Source of the DNA: MB1-2 sp046566065
Lineage (GTDB): Bacteria; Actinomycetota; CADDZG01; WHSQ01
Reading direction: 5' to 3'
Assembly: GCA_046566065.1 (NCBI GenBank)
Contig: JBKHXK010000014.1
Location: forward strand, 1 to 62,812
Length of the DNA: 62,812 bases
The notes under the pieces were generated by a model. It worked only from the letters and a program-made list of their open reading frames with translations, did not search any database and was not told the DNA's origin. Made by a program: the position numbers and the translations under genes. Positions 8,638 through 16,506 of this stretch are shown one piece after another (the first letter of the stretch is position 1; every line of letters starts with the position of its first letter).

Positions 8638-9864
8638 ATGAAAGCGCTTAGAACGGTTGTGGCCTCCGCGCTCGTCGCGGGTGCCCTGGCGGTACCGGGC
8701 CTGGCTGCGGCCGAAGGTAAGGGCAAGCCCCCGAAGGTCGAGACCAGTAAGAACGTGAAGCAGCTCGACTCGATCGTCTACGACGGTGGAACCGAGCTGG
8801 CGCGCAGCGGCAAGTACATCTACACCGGCGAGCTCGACGGCGGCGTCGAGCGGCCGAGCCGCGGCACCAAGCCGGAAGAGGGTGGACTCCACATCATCGA
8901 CGTGTCCGGCAAGACCCCGAAAGAGGTCGGCTTCCTGCACTGCCCGGGCAACGACAACGACGTCGAGGTTGTGAAGCCCGGCCTCGTGACCATGTCTTTC
9001 CACAGCAACAAGTGCGTACCGTCGGCGGGGACCGGCCTTATGACGATCGACGTCAGCAACCCCCGTCAGCCCAAGATCCTGGGACTCGTCCAGACCGGTG
9101 CGGGTCACACGCACAAGCCCGTTCCCGGAACGAACCTGATCTACATGGCCGGTGGGAACCTGACCGGCAGCGGCAGCCGCGGAGCGGTCATCGTCGACGT
9201 GTCGGATCCGAGGAAGCCCAAGGTTGCCGGCGAGGCCACCAACGTCATGGACTGCCACGACGTCTCTTTCTACATGAGCAAGGACAAGAAGCTCGGAGTA
9301 TGTGCCGGGGCGGTCGGTAGCGGTGAGACTCAGATCTGGGACATGTCCGACCCGATGAAGCCGACGGTGCTCGGCTACATCTTCAACCCCGCGATCCAGT
9401 ACTCGCACTATGGCGTGATCAGCTCCGACGGCGAGATCCTCGCCATCGACGACGAGGCGTTCGCCGCTCACGAGTGCCACACCGGCCAGAGCCCCACGGG
9501 CCGCGTTTGGATCTACGACATCTCCGACCCGAGGGTGCCATTGCCGCAGGGCAGCATGGCCGCCCCTCGTGGTGACGGCGACGGCACGATCGGCAACTAC
9601 GTCGGCTGGGCCCCCTCGTGGTGCCTGTCGCACGGTCTCGACTGGCAGCCCGGCACCCGCAACCTCGGAGTGACCTGGTTCACCGGTGGATGGAGCGTTC
9701 TGAACGTGTCCAACCCGACCTCGCCGACCGAGGTCGCCTGGGGCATGAGCGAGAACGCCAGCACCTACTCGATCCTGTGGGCGGAGAAGGGCGACACCCT
9801 GTACACGAACGACTTCGCCAACGGCTTCGATGCCTTCAGCATCTCGGGGCTGCCCAAGAAGTAA
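8638..9864 (+). CDS. secreted LVIVD-repeat beta-propeller protein (paralogue 2)
   Basis: 408 aa with signal peptide MKALRTVVASALVAGALAVP ending near LAAAEG. Propeller blades repeat the pattern of the upstream gene: GGLHIIDVSGKTPKEVGF, LMTIDVSNPRQPKILGL, VIVDVSDPRKPKVAG, QIWDMSDPMKPTVLG, WSVLNVSNPTSPTEV. The Cys positions (LHCPGNDND, MDCHD, GVCAGA) parallel paralogue 1, so a tandem duplication is likely. AGGAGG lies nine bases before the ATG. A terminator-like hairpin at 9894 ends the pair. Confidence 0.85.
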   Translation: MKALRTVVASALVAGALAVPGLAAAEGKGKPPKVETSKNVKQLDSIVYDGGTELARSGKYIYTGELDGGVERPSRGTKPEEGGLHIIDVSGKTPKEVGFLHCPGNDNDVEVVKPGLVTMSFHSNKCVPSAGTGLMTIDVSNPRQPKILGLVQTGAGHTHKPVPGTNLIYMAGGNLTGSGSRGAVIVDVSDPRKPKVAGEATNVMDCHDVSFYMSKDKKLGVCAGAVGSGETQIWDMSDPMKPTVLGYIFNPAIQYSHYGVISSDGEILAIDDEAFAAHECHTGQSPTGRVWIYDISDPRVPLPQGSMAAPRGDGDGTIGNYVGWAPSWCLSHGLDWQPGTRNLGVTWFTGGWSVLNVSNPTSPTEVAWGMSENASTYSILWAEKGDTLYTNDFANGFDAFSISGLPKK

Positions 9865-9893
9865 GCACCACCCGTCACTGAGAGAACGGCCAC

Positions 9894-9925
9894 GCGCCCC
9901 TGGGGAACCGGGGGCGCTTCGCTTT
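9894..9925 (+). terminator. hairpin terminator after the LVIVD pair
   Basis: Arms GCGCCCC (9894-9900) and GGGGCGC (9911-9917) pair perfectly around a 10-nt loop, followed by TTCGCTTT. Confidence 0.6.
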
Positions 9926-9933
9926 CCCCGCAC

Positions 9934-9946
9934 TACGCTGGCTTCC
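9934..9946 (+). promoter_or_regulatory. leaderless -10 box of the siroheme synthase gene
   Basis: TACGCT, seven bases, then ATG at 9947; no ribosome-binding site. Confidence 0.5.
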
Positions 9947-10624
9947 ATGCTCGAGCCGAACCTCTACGTCGCTTGTCTGAACCTGCGGGATCGACGCACG
10001 CTGGTCGTCGGTGCGGGCCCGGTGGGCCTGGAGAAGATCGAGGGCCTCCTGGCCTGCGAGGCTGAGGTGACGGTCGTCGCCACCAGTGCCGTCGCGCGGG
10101 TGATGGAGCTGGCCGACGCCGGGCGGATCGTCCTGCACGAGCGGGCCTACGAGGAAGCAGACCTAGACGGTTGCTTCCTCGCGATCGCGGCGACCTCCGA
10201 CACCGCCTTGAACACGCGCATCTACGAAGACGCCGAGGCGCGCTCGATGCTCGTGAACGTGGTCGACGTCCCGGAGCTGTGCAATTTCATCCTGCCCGCC
10301 ATCGTGCGGAACGAGATGCTCACGGTCGCGATCTCTACCGCGGGTGCAAGTCCGGCCCTCGCGAAGCGCATGAAGCGCGAGGCGGCGGAGATGTTCGGGC
10401 CGGAGTATCCGCAGCTGGCGTTGCTGCTCGATGGGGTCCGAGACTGGGCCAAGGAGACGCTACCCACCTACGAGCACCGGAAGGTGTTCTTCGAAGAGAT
10501 CGTCAACGGTCAGCCGGACCCGTTGGAGCTGCTGCGCGCGGGGAAGCTCGAGGCGGTCCAACAGCGCATCGTCGAAGCGCAGGAGGTCGCGCTTACTCGC
10601 TTAGGAGATCCCCGATCCGAGTGA
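9947..10624 (+). CDS. precorrin-2 dehydrogenase / sirohydrochlorin ferrochelatase-type siroheme synthase
   Basis: 225 aa, matching the CysG N-terminal/Met8 bifunctional module (NAD-dependent oxidation of precorrin-2 and iron insertion for siroheme, the cofactor of sulfite and nitrite reductases). The Rossmann start LYVACLNLRDRRTLVVGAGPVGLEKIEGLL and the family block FLAIAATSD, LVNVVDVPELCNFILPAIVR and STAGASPALAKRMK are present. No SUMT methyltransferase domain is attached. The ATG at 9947 is chosen over upstream starts because of the TACGCT box seven bases before it. Its last 32 bases overlap the convergent aspC gene. Confidence 0.9.
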   Translation: MLEPNLYVACLNLRDRRTLVVGAGPVGLEKIEGLLACEAEVTVVATSAVARVMELADAGRIVLHERAYEEADLDGCFLAIAATSDTALNTRIYEDAEARSMLVNVVDVPELCNFILPAIVRNEMLTVAISTAGASPALAKRMKREAAEMFGPEYPQLALLLDGVRDWAKETLPTYEHRKVFFEEIVNGQPDPLELLRAGKLEAVQQRIVEAQEVALTRLGDPRSE

Positions 10625-11792
10625 GGCCTTCGGCGATGTCTTCGTCTCCCAACGCGTAGCTGAACCTCGCGTAGCCCGGCGCGCCGAAGCCCTCGCCGGG
10701 AACGAACGCGACCTTCACCTCTTCGAGGACGACCTCGGCGAGATGGTGGGCGCTCTCGATCGTCCGGCCCCGCACGCTCTTACCGATCACCTCCTTGAAG
10801 GAGGGGAAGCAGTAGAACGCGCCCTCCGGCTCGTACGAGCTGACGCCGGGGATGTCGTTCAGCAGCTTGTGCATCGTCTGGCGTCTGCGGTCGAACGCGG
10901 CCCGCATCTCCGCTACGGCCGTTAGGTCGCCGGAGACGGCTGCGAGAGCGGCCACCTGTGCGACGTTCGACACGTTGGAGGTGGCATGCGATTGCAGCGA
11001 CGAAGCGGCTTTGATGATGTCGGCCGGCCCGATCATCCAGCCGACCCGCCAGCCGGTCATCGCGTACGTCTTGGCGACCCCGTTGATCACGATGCAACGG
11101 TCGGCGATGTCCGGCACGACCACCGGCATCGACGTGAAGGTCGCGCTACCGTAGGTCAGGTGCTCGTAGATCTCGTCGGTGAGGACCCAGATTCCGCGCT
11201 CGTGGGCCCAACGGCCGATCGCCTCGACCATGTGGCGGGGATACACGGCTCCCGTTGGGTTCGAGGGCGAGACGAACAGCAGCATCTTGGTTCGCTCGGT
11301 CACCGCGGCCTCGAGCTGGTCGACGGTGACCTGGAAGCCCGTCTCCTCGTTCGTCGGTAGCTCGACCGGGATGCCTCCCGCCAACTTGATCATCTCTGGA
11401 TAGCTGACCCAATAGGGGGCCGGGACCAGCACCTCGTCTCCGGGGTCGATCAGAGTCAGGAACGCGTTGAACAGGGCGTGCTTGCCCCCGTTCGAGATCA
11501 ACACCTGCGACGGCTCGACCTCGTAACCGGAGTCCCGGGCAGTCTTGGTGGCGACCGCGGCCCTCAGCTCGGGCAGCCCGGCCGCAGGGGTGTAGCGGTG
11601 GTACACGGTGTTGTGCGCAGCCTCGGCCGCGGCCTCGACGATGTGGGCGGGGGTGGGGAAGTCCGGCTCGCCAGCCCCGAAGCCGACCACGTTCTCGCCG
11701 GCGGCCTTCAGCGCCTTGGCCTTGGCATCGATCGCCAGGGTCGACGACTCCGTCACGGCTGCGGAACGCTGGGACAGTCGCGGCTGCGGCAT
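10593..11792 (-). CDS. aspC: aspartate aminotransferase (class I/II PLP enzyme)
   Basis: 399 aa. Transfers amino groups between aspartate and 2-oxoglutarate. PLP motifs: SNGGKHALFNAF, SPSNPTGAVY, LTDEIYEHL and the Schiff-base lysine in NGVAKTYAMTGWRVGW; the arginine near the C-terminus in YARFSYAL binds the substrate carboxylate. It belongs to the AspC-like subgroup that includes prephenate-tolerant enzymes, so specificity is not certain. The start at 11792 is supported by TAGGGT seven bases upstream on the minus strand. It is divergent from serC with only 33 bases between start codons. Confidence 0.92.
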   Translation of the reverse strand: MPQPRLSQRSAAVTESSTLAIDAKAKALKAAGENVVGFGAGEPDFPTPAHIVEAAAEAAHNTVYHRYTPAAGLPELRAAVATKTARDSGYEVEPSQVLISNGGKHALFNAFLTLIDPGDEVLVPAPYWVSYPEMIKLAGGIPVELPTNEETGFQVTVDQLEAAVTERTKMLLFVSPSNPTGAVYPRHMVEAIGRWAHERGIWVLTDEIYEHLTYGSATFTSMPVVVPDIADRCIVINGVAKTYAMTGWRVGWMIGPADIIKAASSLQSHATSNVSNVAQVAALAAVSGDLTAVAEMRAAFDRRRQTMHKLLNDIPGVSSYEPEGAFYCFPSFKEVIGKSVRGRTIESAHHLAEVVLEEVKVAFVPGEGFGAPGYARFSYALGDEDIAEGLTRIGDLLSE

Positions 11793-11805
11793 GATTCGCA
11801 CCCTA
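11793..11805 (-). promoter_or_regulatory. leaderless -10 box of aspC
   Basis: On the minus strand TAGGGT lies seven bases before the ATG at 11792. It also lies within the short divergent aspC-serC gap, so the two promoters must overlap or serC transcription must start inside aspC. Confidence 0.5.
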
Positions 11806-11825
11806 ATTCTTCGATGAGGAGGCAC

Positions 11826-12947
11826 ATGGCATCCGCTCCAGAGATAGTTATCCCGCCCGAGCTCAGGCCGTCCGACGGTCGCTTCGGCTCGGGTCCCTCC
11901 AAGGTCAGGCCGGAGGCGGTGGCGGCTCTAGCCTCGGCCGCCGCGGGGTACCTCGGCACGAGTCACCGCCAAGCAGGGGTCAAGGACACCGTGGCCCGCC
12001 TGCGCTCCGGGCTCAGGGATCTCTTCGGTCTGCCCGAGGGCTACGAGGTCGTGCTCGGCAACGGCGGCAGCACGGCCTTCTGGGACGCCATGGCCTTCGG
12101 GCTGATCGAGCACCGGAGCGAGCACCTCGTGTTTGGGGAGTTTTCCTCCAAATGCGCCGCAGCGGCGGCCCTCGCCCCTCACCTGGCCGAACCTCGCGTG
12201 ATCGAAGCCGAGCCCGGCACCCATCCGCTGCCGGAGGTCAACGACGACGTCGACCTGTACGCGCTCACGCACAACGAGACCTCGACGGGGGTGCAGATGC
12301 CCGTCCGGCGTCCGTCGCCTCGAGGCTTGGTGGTCGTGGACGGGACCTCGGCTGCTGCCGGCTTGCCCGTCGAGGCGACGGAGTACGACGTCTATTACTT
12401 CGCACCTCAGAAGGGCTTCGCCTCGGACGGGGGTCTGTGGATCGCTCTCTGCTCGCCCGCGGCCCTCGAACGGATCGAGGCGATCGCCACCAGCGATCGC
12501 TACGTCCCTCCCTCCCTCGACCTGAAGATCGCGCTGGACAATTCCGTGAAGGAGCAGACCTACAACACTCCGGCGCTCGCCACGATCTTCCTCATGCTCG
12601 AGCAACTCGAGTGGATCCTGTCGAACGGAGGACTCACCTGGTCGACCGCGCGCTGCGATCGTTCGGCCGACATCCTCTACCGGTGGGCAGAGGCGTCGGA
12701 GTACGCGGCCCCCTTCGTGAAGGACCCGCTCCAGCGGAGCCGGGTCGTTGGAACGATCGACATAGCTGAGAGCATCGATGCGAAGTCGATCTCGAAGGTG
12801 CTCCGGGCGAATGGGATCGTGGACACCGAGCCGTATCGCAAGTTGGGTCGTAACCAGCTTCGGATCGCGATGTATCCCGCGATCGAGCCGGAAGACGTCG
12901 AACTGCTCACCCGTTCGATCGACCACGTGGTCTCCGCTCTCGGCTGA
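11826..12947 (+). CDS. serC: phosphoserine aminotransferase
   Basis: 373 aa. Converts 3-phosphohydroxypyruvate and glutamate to phosphoserine, the second step of serine synthesis. The N-terminus with RFGSGPSKVRPE, GTSHRQ, the LGNGGSTAFWD block, HNETSTGVQ and the PLP-lysine region YYFAPQKGFASDGGLW match the Mycobacterium-type enzyme. GAGGAGG precedes the ATG. The first enzyme of the pathway, serA, follows at 13.9 kb, separated by two small genes. Confidence 0.95.
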   Translation: MASAPEIVIPPELRPSDGRFGSGPSKVRPEAVAALASAAAGYLGTSHRQAGVKDTVARLRSGLRDLFGLPEGYEVVLGNGGSTAFWDAMAFGLIEHRSEHLVFGEFSSKCAAAAALAPHLAEPRVIEAEPGTHPLPEVNDDVDLYALTHNETSTGVQMPVRRPSPRGLVVVDGTSAAAGLPVEATEYDVYYFAPQKGFASDGGLWIALCSPAALERIEAIATSDRYVPPSLDLKIALDNSVKEQTYNTPALATIFLMLEQLEWILSNGGLTWSTARCDRSADILYRWAEASEYAAPFVKDPLQRSRVVGTIDIAESIDAKSISKVLRANGIVDTEPYRKLGRNQLRIAMYPAIEPEDVELLTRSIDHVVSALG

Positions 12948-13565
12948 GTGAAAGCACTCGCTCTACTCGTCATCATCGTCGTGGTCGCCGCGGTCGTAGG
13001 AGACGTCGCGGCCAAGCAGGTTGCGGAGAACAGGATCGCCTCACAGGTAGAGGACTCGATCGAGGGAGTGAGCGGGGTCGAGGCAGAGATCGATGCGTTC
13101 CCGTTCCTGCCGACCCTCCTGTCCGGAGAGCTCGATGGGTTACGGATGAAGATCGCGCGTGTGAGATCGGGCGGCCTTGCCGTTTCGGATCTCGCCCTAG
13201 AGCTGCGCGCCCTCGACTTCGACCCGGTCGACGTCTTCGCCGGGGATGGCGCGATCACGGTCGGCGGGGGAAAGGGCCGCGCCTTCGCGTCCGCCGCCGC
13301 GATCAGCCGGGCGTTGCAGCGTGCTGGCGCTGATGCCACCGTCGCCTTCGACGGAACGAACGCAACCGTGTCCTCTCAGGGGCAGACCGTAAGCGTCGAG
13401 ACGGTGCAAGTGAGCGACGGCGCGCTCGTCTTCGATCTGCCCACCGGGCCGTTGACGCTTCAGATCCCCGAGACCTTCGAGAGCCTGACCTACGAGTCGG
13501 CCCGCGTCGAGGGAGGGCGGCTTCGTATCGGGATCGCGCTGAGCGGGAAACGCTTCGAGCTCTAG
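12948..13565 (+). CDS. DUF2993 (LmeA-like) membrane-anchored protein
   Basis: 205 aa. A single N-terminal hydrophobic helix (ALALLVIIVVVAAVVGDVAA) is followed by an extracytoplasmic domain beginning VAENRIASQVEDSIEGVSGVEAEIDAFPFL, which is diagnostic of DUF2993; the related mycobacterial LmeA acts in cell-envelope lipoglycan maturation. The GTG start is immediately after the serC TGA. Its TAG shares bases with the stop of the convergent gene at 13562. Confidence 0.8.
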   Translation: MKALALLVIIVVVAAVVGDVAAKQVAENRIASQVEDSIEGVSGVEAEIDAFPFLPTLLSGELDGLRMKIARVRSGGLAVSDLALELRALDFDPVDVFAGDGAITVGGGKGRAFASAAAISRALQRAGADATVAFDGTNATVSSQGQTVSVETVQVSDGALVFDLPTGPLTLQIPETFESLTYESARVEGGRLRIGIALSGKRFEL

Positions 13566-13789
13566 AGCTCCGTCTCGCGGATCGTTTCGCGTTCCCGCGT
13601 CACCGGGCGGCGCTCGCGCTCGATGATCGTGGTGTGCCTGCTGGCACCCCACGGAGCGGCTCCCGAGAACGACATGGCGACCGCGGCCACGCCCAGGATC
13701 AGCACGATGATGCCCAGCGTGGTGTTGAGCAACAGGGCTACCAACAATCCGATCGCTACCAGTGCCAGGCCCGCACCCATCATCGCCAT
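13562..13789 (-). CDS. small two-helix membrane protein (DUF6458-like)
   Basis: 75 aa: two hydrophobic helices (MMGAGLALVAIGLLVALLL and LGIIVLILGVAAVAMSF) followed by an Arg/Glu-rich cytoplasmic tail (ERERRPVTRERETIRETEL). Actinobacteria often carry such short proteins of unknown role. AAGGAGG is directly upstream; the spacing suits an ATG at 13783 or 13780 better than the first ATG. Its stop codon overlaps the DUF2993 stop in a CTAG tetramer. Confidence 0.65.
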   Translation of the reverse strand: MAMMGAGLALVAIGLLVALLLNTTLGIIVLILGVAAVAMSFSGAAPWGASRHTTIIERERRPVTRERETIRETEL

Positions 13790-13869
13790 CTCCTCCTTGG
13801 TCGTTTCGTCATGGGTTCCCGGCCGTTGTGATCTGCAAACCTGCTAGCTGGGCCCGCCCGACGCCTTAG

Positions 13870-13882
13870 TACGATGCCCCGC
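13870..13882 (+). promoter_or_regulatory. leaderless -10 box of serA
   Basis: TACGAT, seven bases, then the ATG at 13883. This favours MKVLISEKL over the ATG three codons upstream, which overlaps the box. Confidence 0.5.
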
Positions 13883-15466
13883 ATGAAGGTCCTGATCTCC
13901 GAGAAGCTCTCCGGCGCCGGCGTGGAGCGCCTCCGCGAGCACCTGGACGTCGACGTCCGCCCGGGGATGTCCCCTGAGGAGCTTGCCGAAGCGATCCCCG
14001 CTTACGACGCCCTGATCGTCCGCTCCGCCACGAAGGTCACCGCAGAGATCATCGAGCGCGGCGAGAACCTGAAGGTCGTGGGTCGTGCCGGGATCGGCCT
14101 CGACAACGTCGACGTCGATGCCGCCACACGACATGGCGTCCTGGTCGTCAACGCGCCGCAATCGAACGTGCTGTCGGCCGCGGAGCACACGATGGCTCTG
14201 CTCCTCGCGCAGGCCCGCAACATCCCGCAGGCCCATGCAGCCCTGGCCGCGGGCTCGTGGGAGAGAGAGCGCTGGCAGGGCGTCGAGCTGCACGGCAAGA
14301 CGCTCGGCATCATCGGTTTGGGCCGCGTCGGCACTCTCGTCGCGCAACGAGCCAGTGCCTTCGGGATGCGTCTCGTTGCCTACGACCCTTACGTGGCGCC
14401 GCCGCGAGCTCAACAGATGGGCGTCTCCCTCGTCGATACCGTCGGCGAGCTCTGCAGCCGGGCCGACTTCATCACGATTCATATGCCGAAGACGGCCGAG
14501 ACCGTCGGGCTCATCGGCGTCAAGGAGCTCGAACAGGTGAAGCCGGGTGTTCGCATCGTCAACACGGCCCGCGGAGGCCTGATCGATGAGGACGCCCTGG
14601 TCGAGGCCTTGAAGAGCGGCCGGGTCGCCGGCGCCGGCGTGGACGTCTTCGAGAACGAGCCCGTCACCGACCACCCGCTGTTCGGTCTTCCCAACGTGGT
14701 CGTGACCCCACATCTCGGCGCCTCCACCGCCGAGGCGCAGGACAAGGCCGGGCTGGCGATCGCGGAGCAGGTCCTGCTCGCTCTCCGTGGTGAGTTCGTT
14801 CCCTACGCCGTGAACGTCGACGTCGGCGCGGATATCCCGGAGGTCGTGCGCCCGTACCTTCAGCTGGCGGAGAGGCTGGGCCGAGTTGCCGTTGCTCTCG
14901 CCGGCGGCGGGATCGAATCTTTGCGTTTCGAATACCACGGCGGCATCGCCGAACACGACACCCGCGCCGTGACGTTGTCGGGCCTCAAGGGCGCGTTCTC
15001 GTCCGTGGTGCACGAACCGGTTACCTTCGTGAACGCTCCGCTGATGGCGAAGGAGCGCGGGATCTCCGTCGAAGAGTCGAAGTCGTCGCAATCTCTCGAC
15101 TATGTGAACCTCGTAGAGGTCAGGGCCGCGGGGACGGGAGAGACCGTTTCCGTCGCCGGTGTCCTCGTAGGCAAGCGCGACACCGAGCGCCTGGTCCGCG
15201 TCTATGGATACGACCTCGACATGGCCTTCGCTCCGATCATGGTGTTCTTCCGCTACGAGGACCGGCCCGGCATCGTCGGCATCGTTGGGACGCTCCTGGG
15301 TGAGGCGGGCGTCAACATCGCGAACATGCAGGTGGCCCGCCGCAGCGAGGGAGGGGAGGCCCTGATGTGCGTTGCGGTCGACTCCGCCATCCCCGAGGCG
15401 GTGCTGGATTCGATCAAGGAGAGGGCCCGGCTGACCGACGCCCGCTCGATCGTGGTGGGCGAGTAG
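13883..15466 (+). CDS. serA: D-3-phosphoglycerate dehydrogenase
   Basis: 527 aa, the long type-1 form. Oxidises 3-phosphoglycerate as the first committed step of serine synthesis. Substrate domain (GLIVRSATKVT-like ALIVRSATKVTAE), NAD-binding GLGRVG motif near residue 150, catalytic Arg in NTARGG, His in TPHLGASTAEAQ, an intervening domain (~320-450) and a C-terminal ACT domain (RPGIVGIVGTLLGEAGVNIANMQV) for serine feedback. Start chosen by the TACGAT box; one ATG lies three codons earlier. Confidence 0.96.
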   Translation: MKVLISEKLSGAGVERLREHLDVDVRPGMSPEELAEAIPAYDALIVRSATKVTAEIIERGENLKVVGRAGIGLDNVDVDAATRHGVLVVNAPQSNVLSAAEHTMALLLAQARNIPQAHAALAAGSWERERWQGVELHGKTLGIIGLGRVGTLVAQRASAFGMRLVAYDPYVAPPRAQQMGVSLVDTVGELCSRADFITIHMPKTAETVGLIGVKELEQVKPGVRIVNTARGGLIDEDALVEALKSGRVAGAGVDVFENEPVTDHPLFGLPNVVVTPHLGASTAEAQDKAGLAIAEQVLLALRGEFVPYAVNVDVGADIPEVVRPYLQLAERLGRVAVALAGGGIESLRFEYHGGIAEHDTRAVTLSGLKGAFSSVVHEPVTFVNAPLMAKERGISVEESKSSQSLDYVNLVEVRAAGTGETVSVAGVLVGKRDTERLVRVYGYDLDMAFAPIMVFFRYEDRPGIVGIVGTLLGEAGVNIANMQVARRSEGGEALMCVAVDSAIPEAVLDSIKERARLTDARSIVVGE

Positions 15467-15500
15467 TGTCGCCTACTCGCCCGTAGGAGAAAGGACGCGC

Positions 15501-16418
15501 ATGCCGATCGATCCGGTCGACAAGGTGTGGATGAACGGGAAGCTCGTCGACTGGCAGGACGCGACCGTCCACGTCCTCACGCATGCCCTTCACTACGGCT
15601 CCGGTGTCTTCGAAGGGGTGCGTTGCTACGAGACGCCTCGCGGCCCGGCCGTCTTCCGGTTGGGGGACCACTATCGCCGCCTCGAGAGGTCCGCACGCAT
15701 CTTCCAGATGGAGCTTCCTTACTCCGTGGAGGAGCTGACGCGCGGCACCTTCGACGTGATCAAGGCCAACGGATTGAAGGAGTGCTACATCCGCCCCCTC
15801 GCTTATCGGGGTTTCGGCGGCGAGATGGGGGTCAACCCGGCCGCCAATCCCGTGGACATGGCCATCGCGGTGTGGTCGTGGGGCGCCTACCTCGGAGACG
15901 ACGCGATCACCAAAGGGGTGCGCGTCACTTTCTCTTCCTGGCGTCGCGGGGATCCCAACATCATCCCGCCGAGCGCCAAGGCGACCGGCGCCTACATCAA
16001 CGCATCGATGGCGAAGCTGGAGGCGACCCAGGCCGGCTTCGATGAGGCCCTCATGCTCAACCCCTTGGGGCACGTCTCGGAGGGGACCGGGCAGAACCTC
16101 TTCATGGTCCGCAACGGCGAGATCCTCACGCCGCCGTTGATCGACGGGCCGCTGCCGGGCATCACGCGCGAGTCGATCATCCAGGTGGCACACGACCTGG
16201 ACATGCCGCTCGTGGAGCGCTCTCTTACCCGGGCGGACGTCTACTCGGCCGAGGAGCTCTTCCTGACCGGGAGCGCCACCGAGGTCGTGCCGATCTGCGA
16301 GGTGGACGGCCGCAGGTTCGAGTGCGGGCCGATCACCCAGACTCTGCAGCAGCGCTACGCCGACATCTGCCGGGGCAAGGACGAGAAGTACTTCGACTGG
16401 CTCGACTTCGTCGAGTAG
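15501..16418 (+). CDS. ilvE: branched-chain amino acid aminotransferase (class IV)
   Basis: 305 aa. Final step of Val, Leu and Ile synthesis. Fold-type IV PLP enzyme: HALHYGSGVFEGVRCY near the N-terminus, the PLP lysine in KATGAYINASMAKLEA, EGTGQNLFMVRNGEI and the C-terminal FLTGSATEVVPI, all characteristic of IlvE. GGAGAAAGG lies upstream of the ATG. It follows serA by 34 bases and may share its transcript. Confidence 0.94.
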   Translation: MPIDPVDKVWMNGKLVDWQDATVHVLTHALHYGSGVFEGVRCYETPRGPAVFRLGDHYRRLERSARIFQMELPYSVEELTRGTFDVIKANGLKECYIRPLAYRGFGGEMGVNPAANPVDMAIAVWSWGAYLGDDAITKGVRVTFSSWRRGDPNIIPPSAKATGAYINASMAKLEATQAGFDEALMLNPLGHVSEGTGQNLFMVRNGEILTPPLIDGPLPGITRESIIQVAHDLDMPLVERSLTRADVYSAEELFLTGSATEVVPICEVDGRRFECGPITQTLQQRYADICRGKDEKYFDWLDFVE

Positions 16419-16506
16419 TTCACCTCCGGGGCCCCATCCGAGCAGGAACACCCCTTGCCGCGCCGAAACCTAGGGTGCGCACAGACGGACAAAAGGGGCA
16501 AGATTC

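Noticed and set aside
11478..11825. N-terminal extension of SerC upstream of 11826
   Set aside because: The extension is antisense to aspC; GAGGAGG and the canonical SerC N-terminus support 11826.
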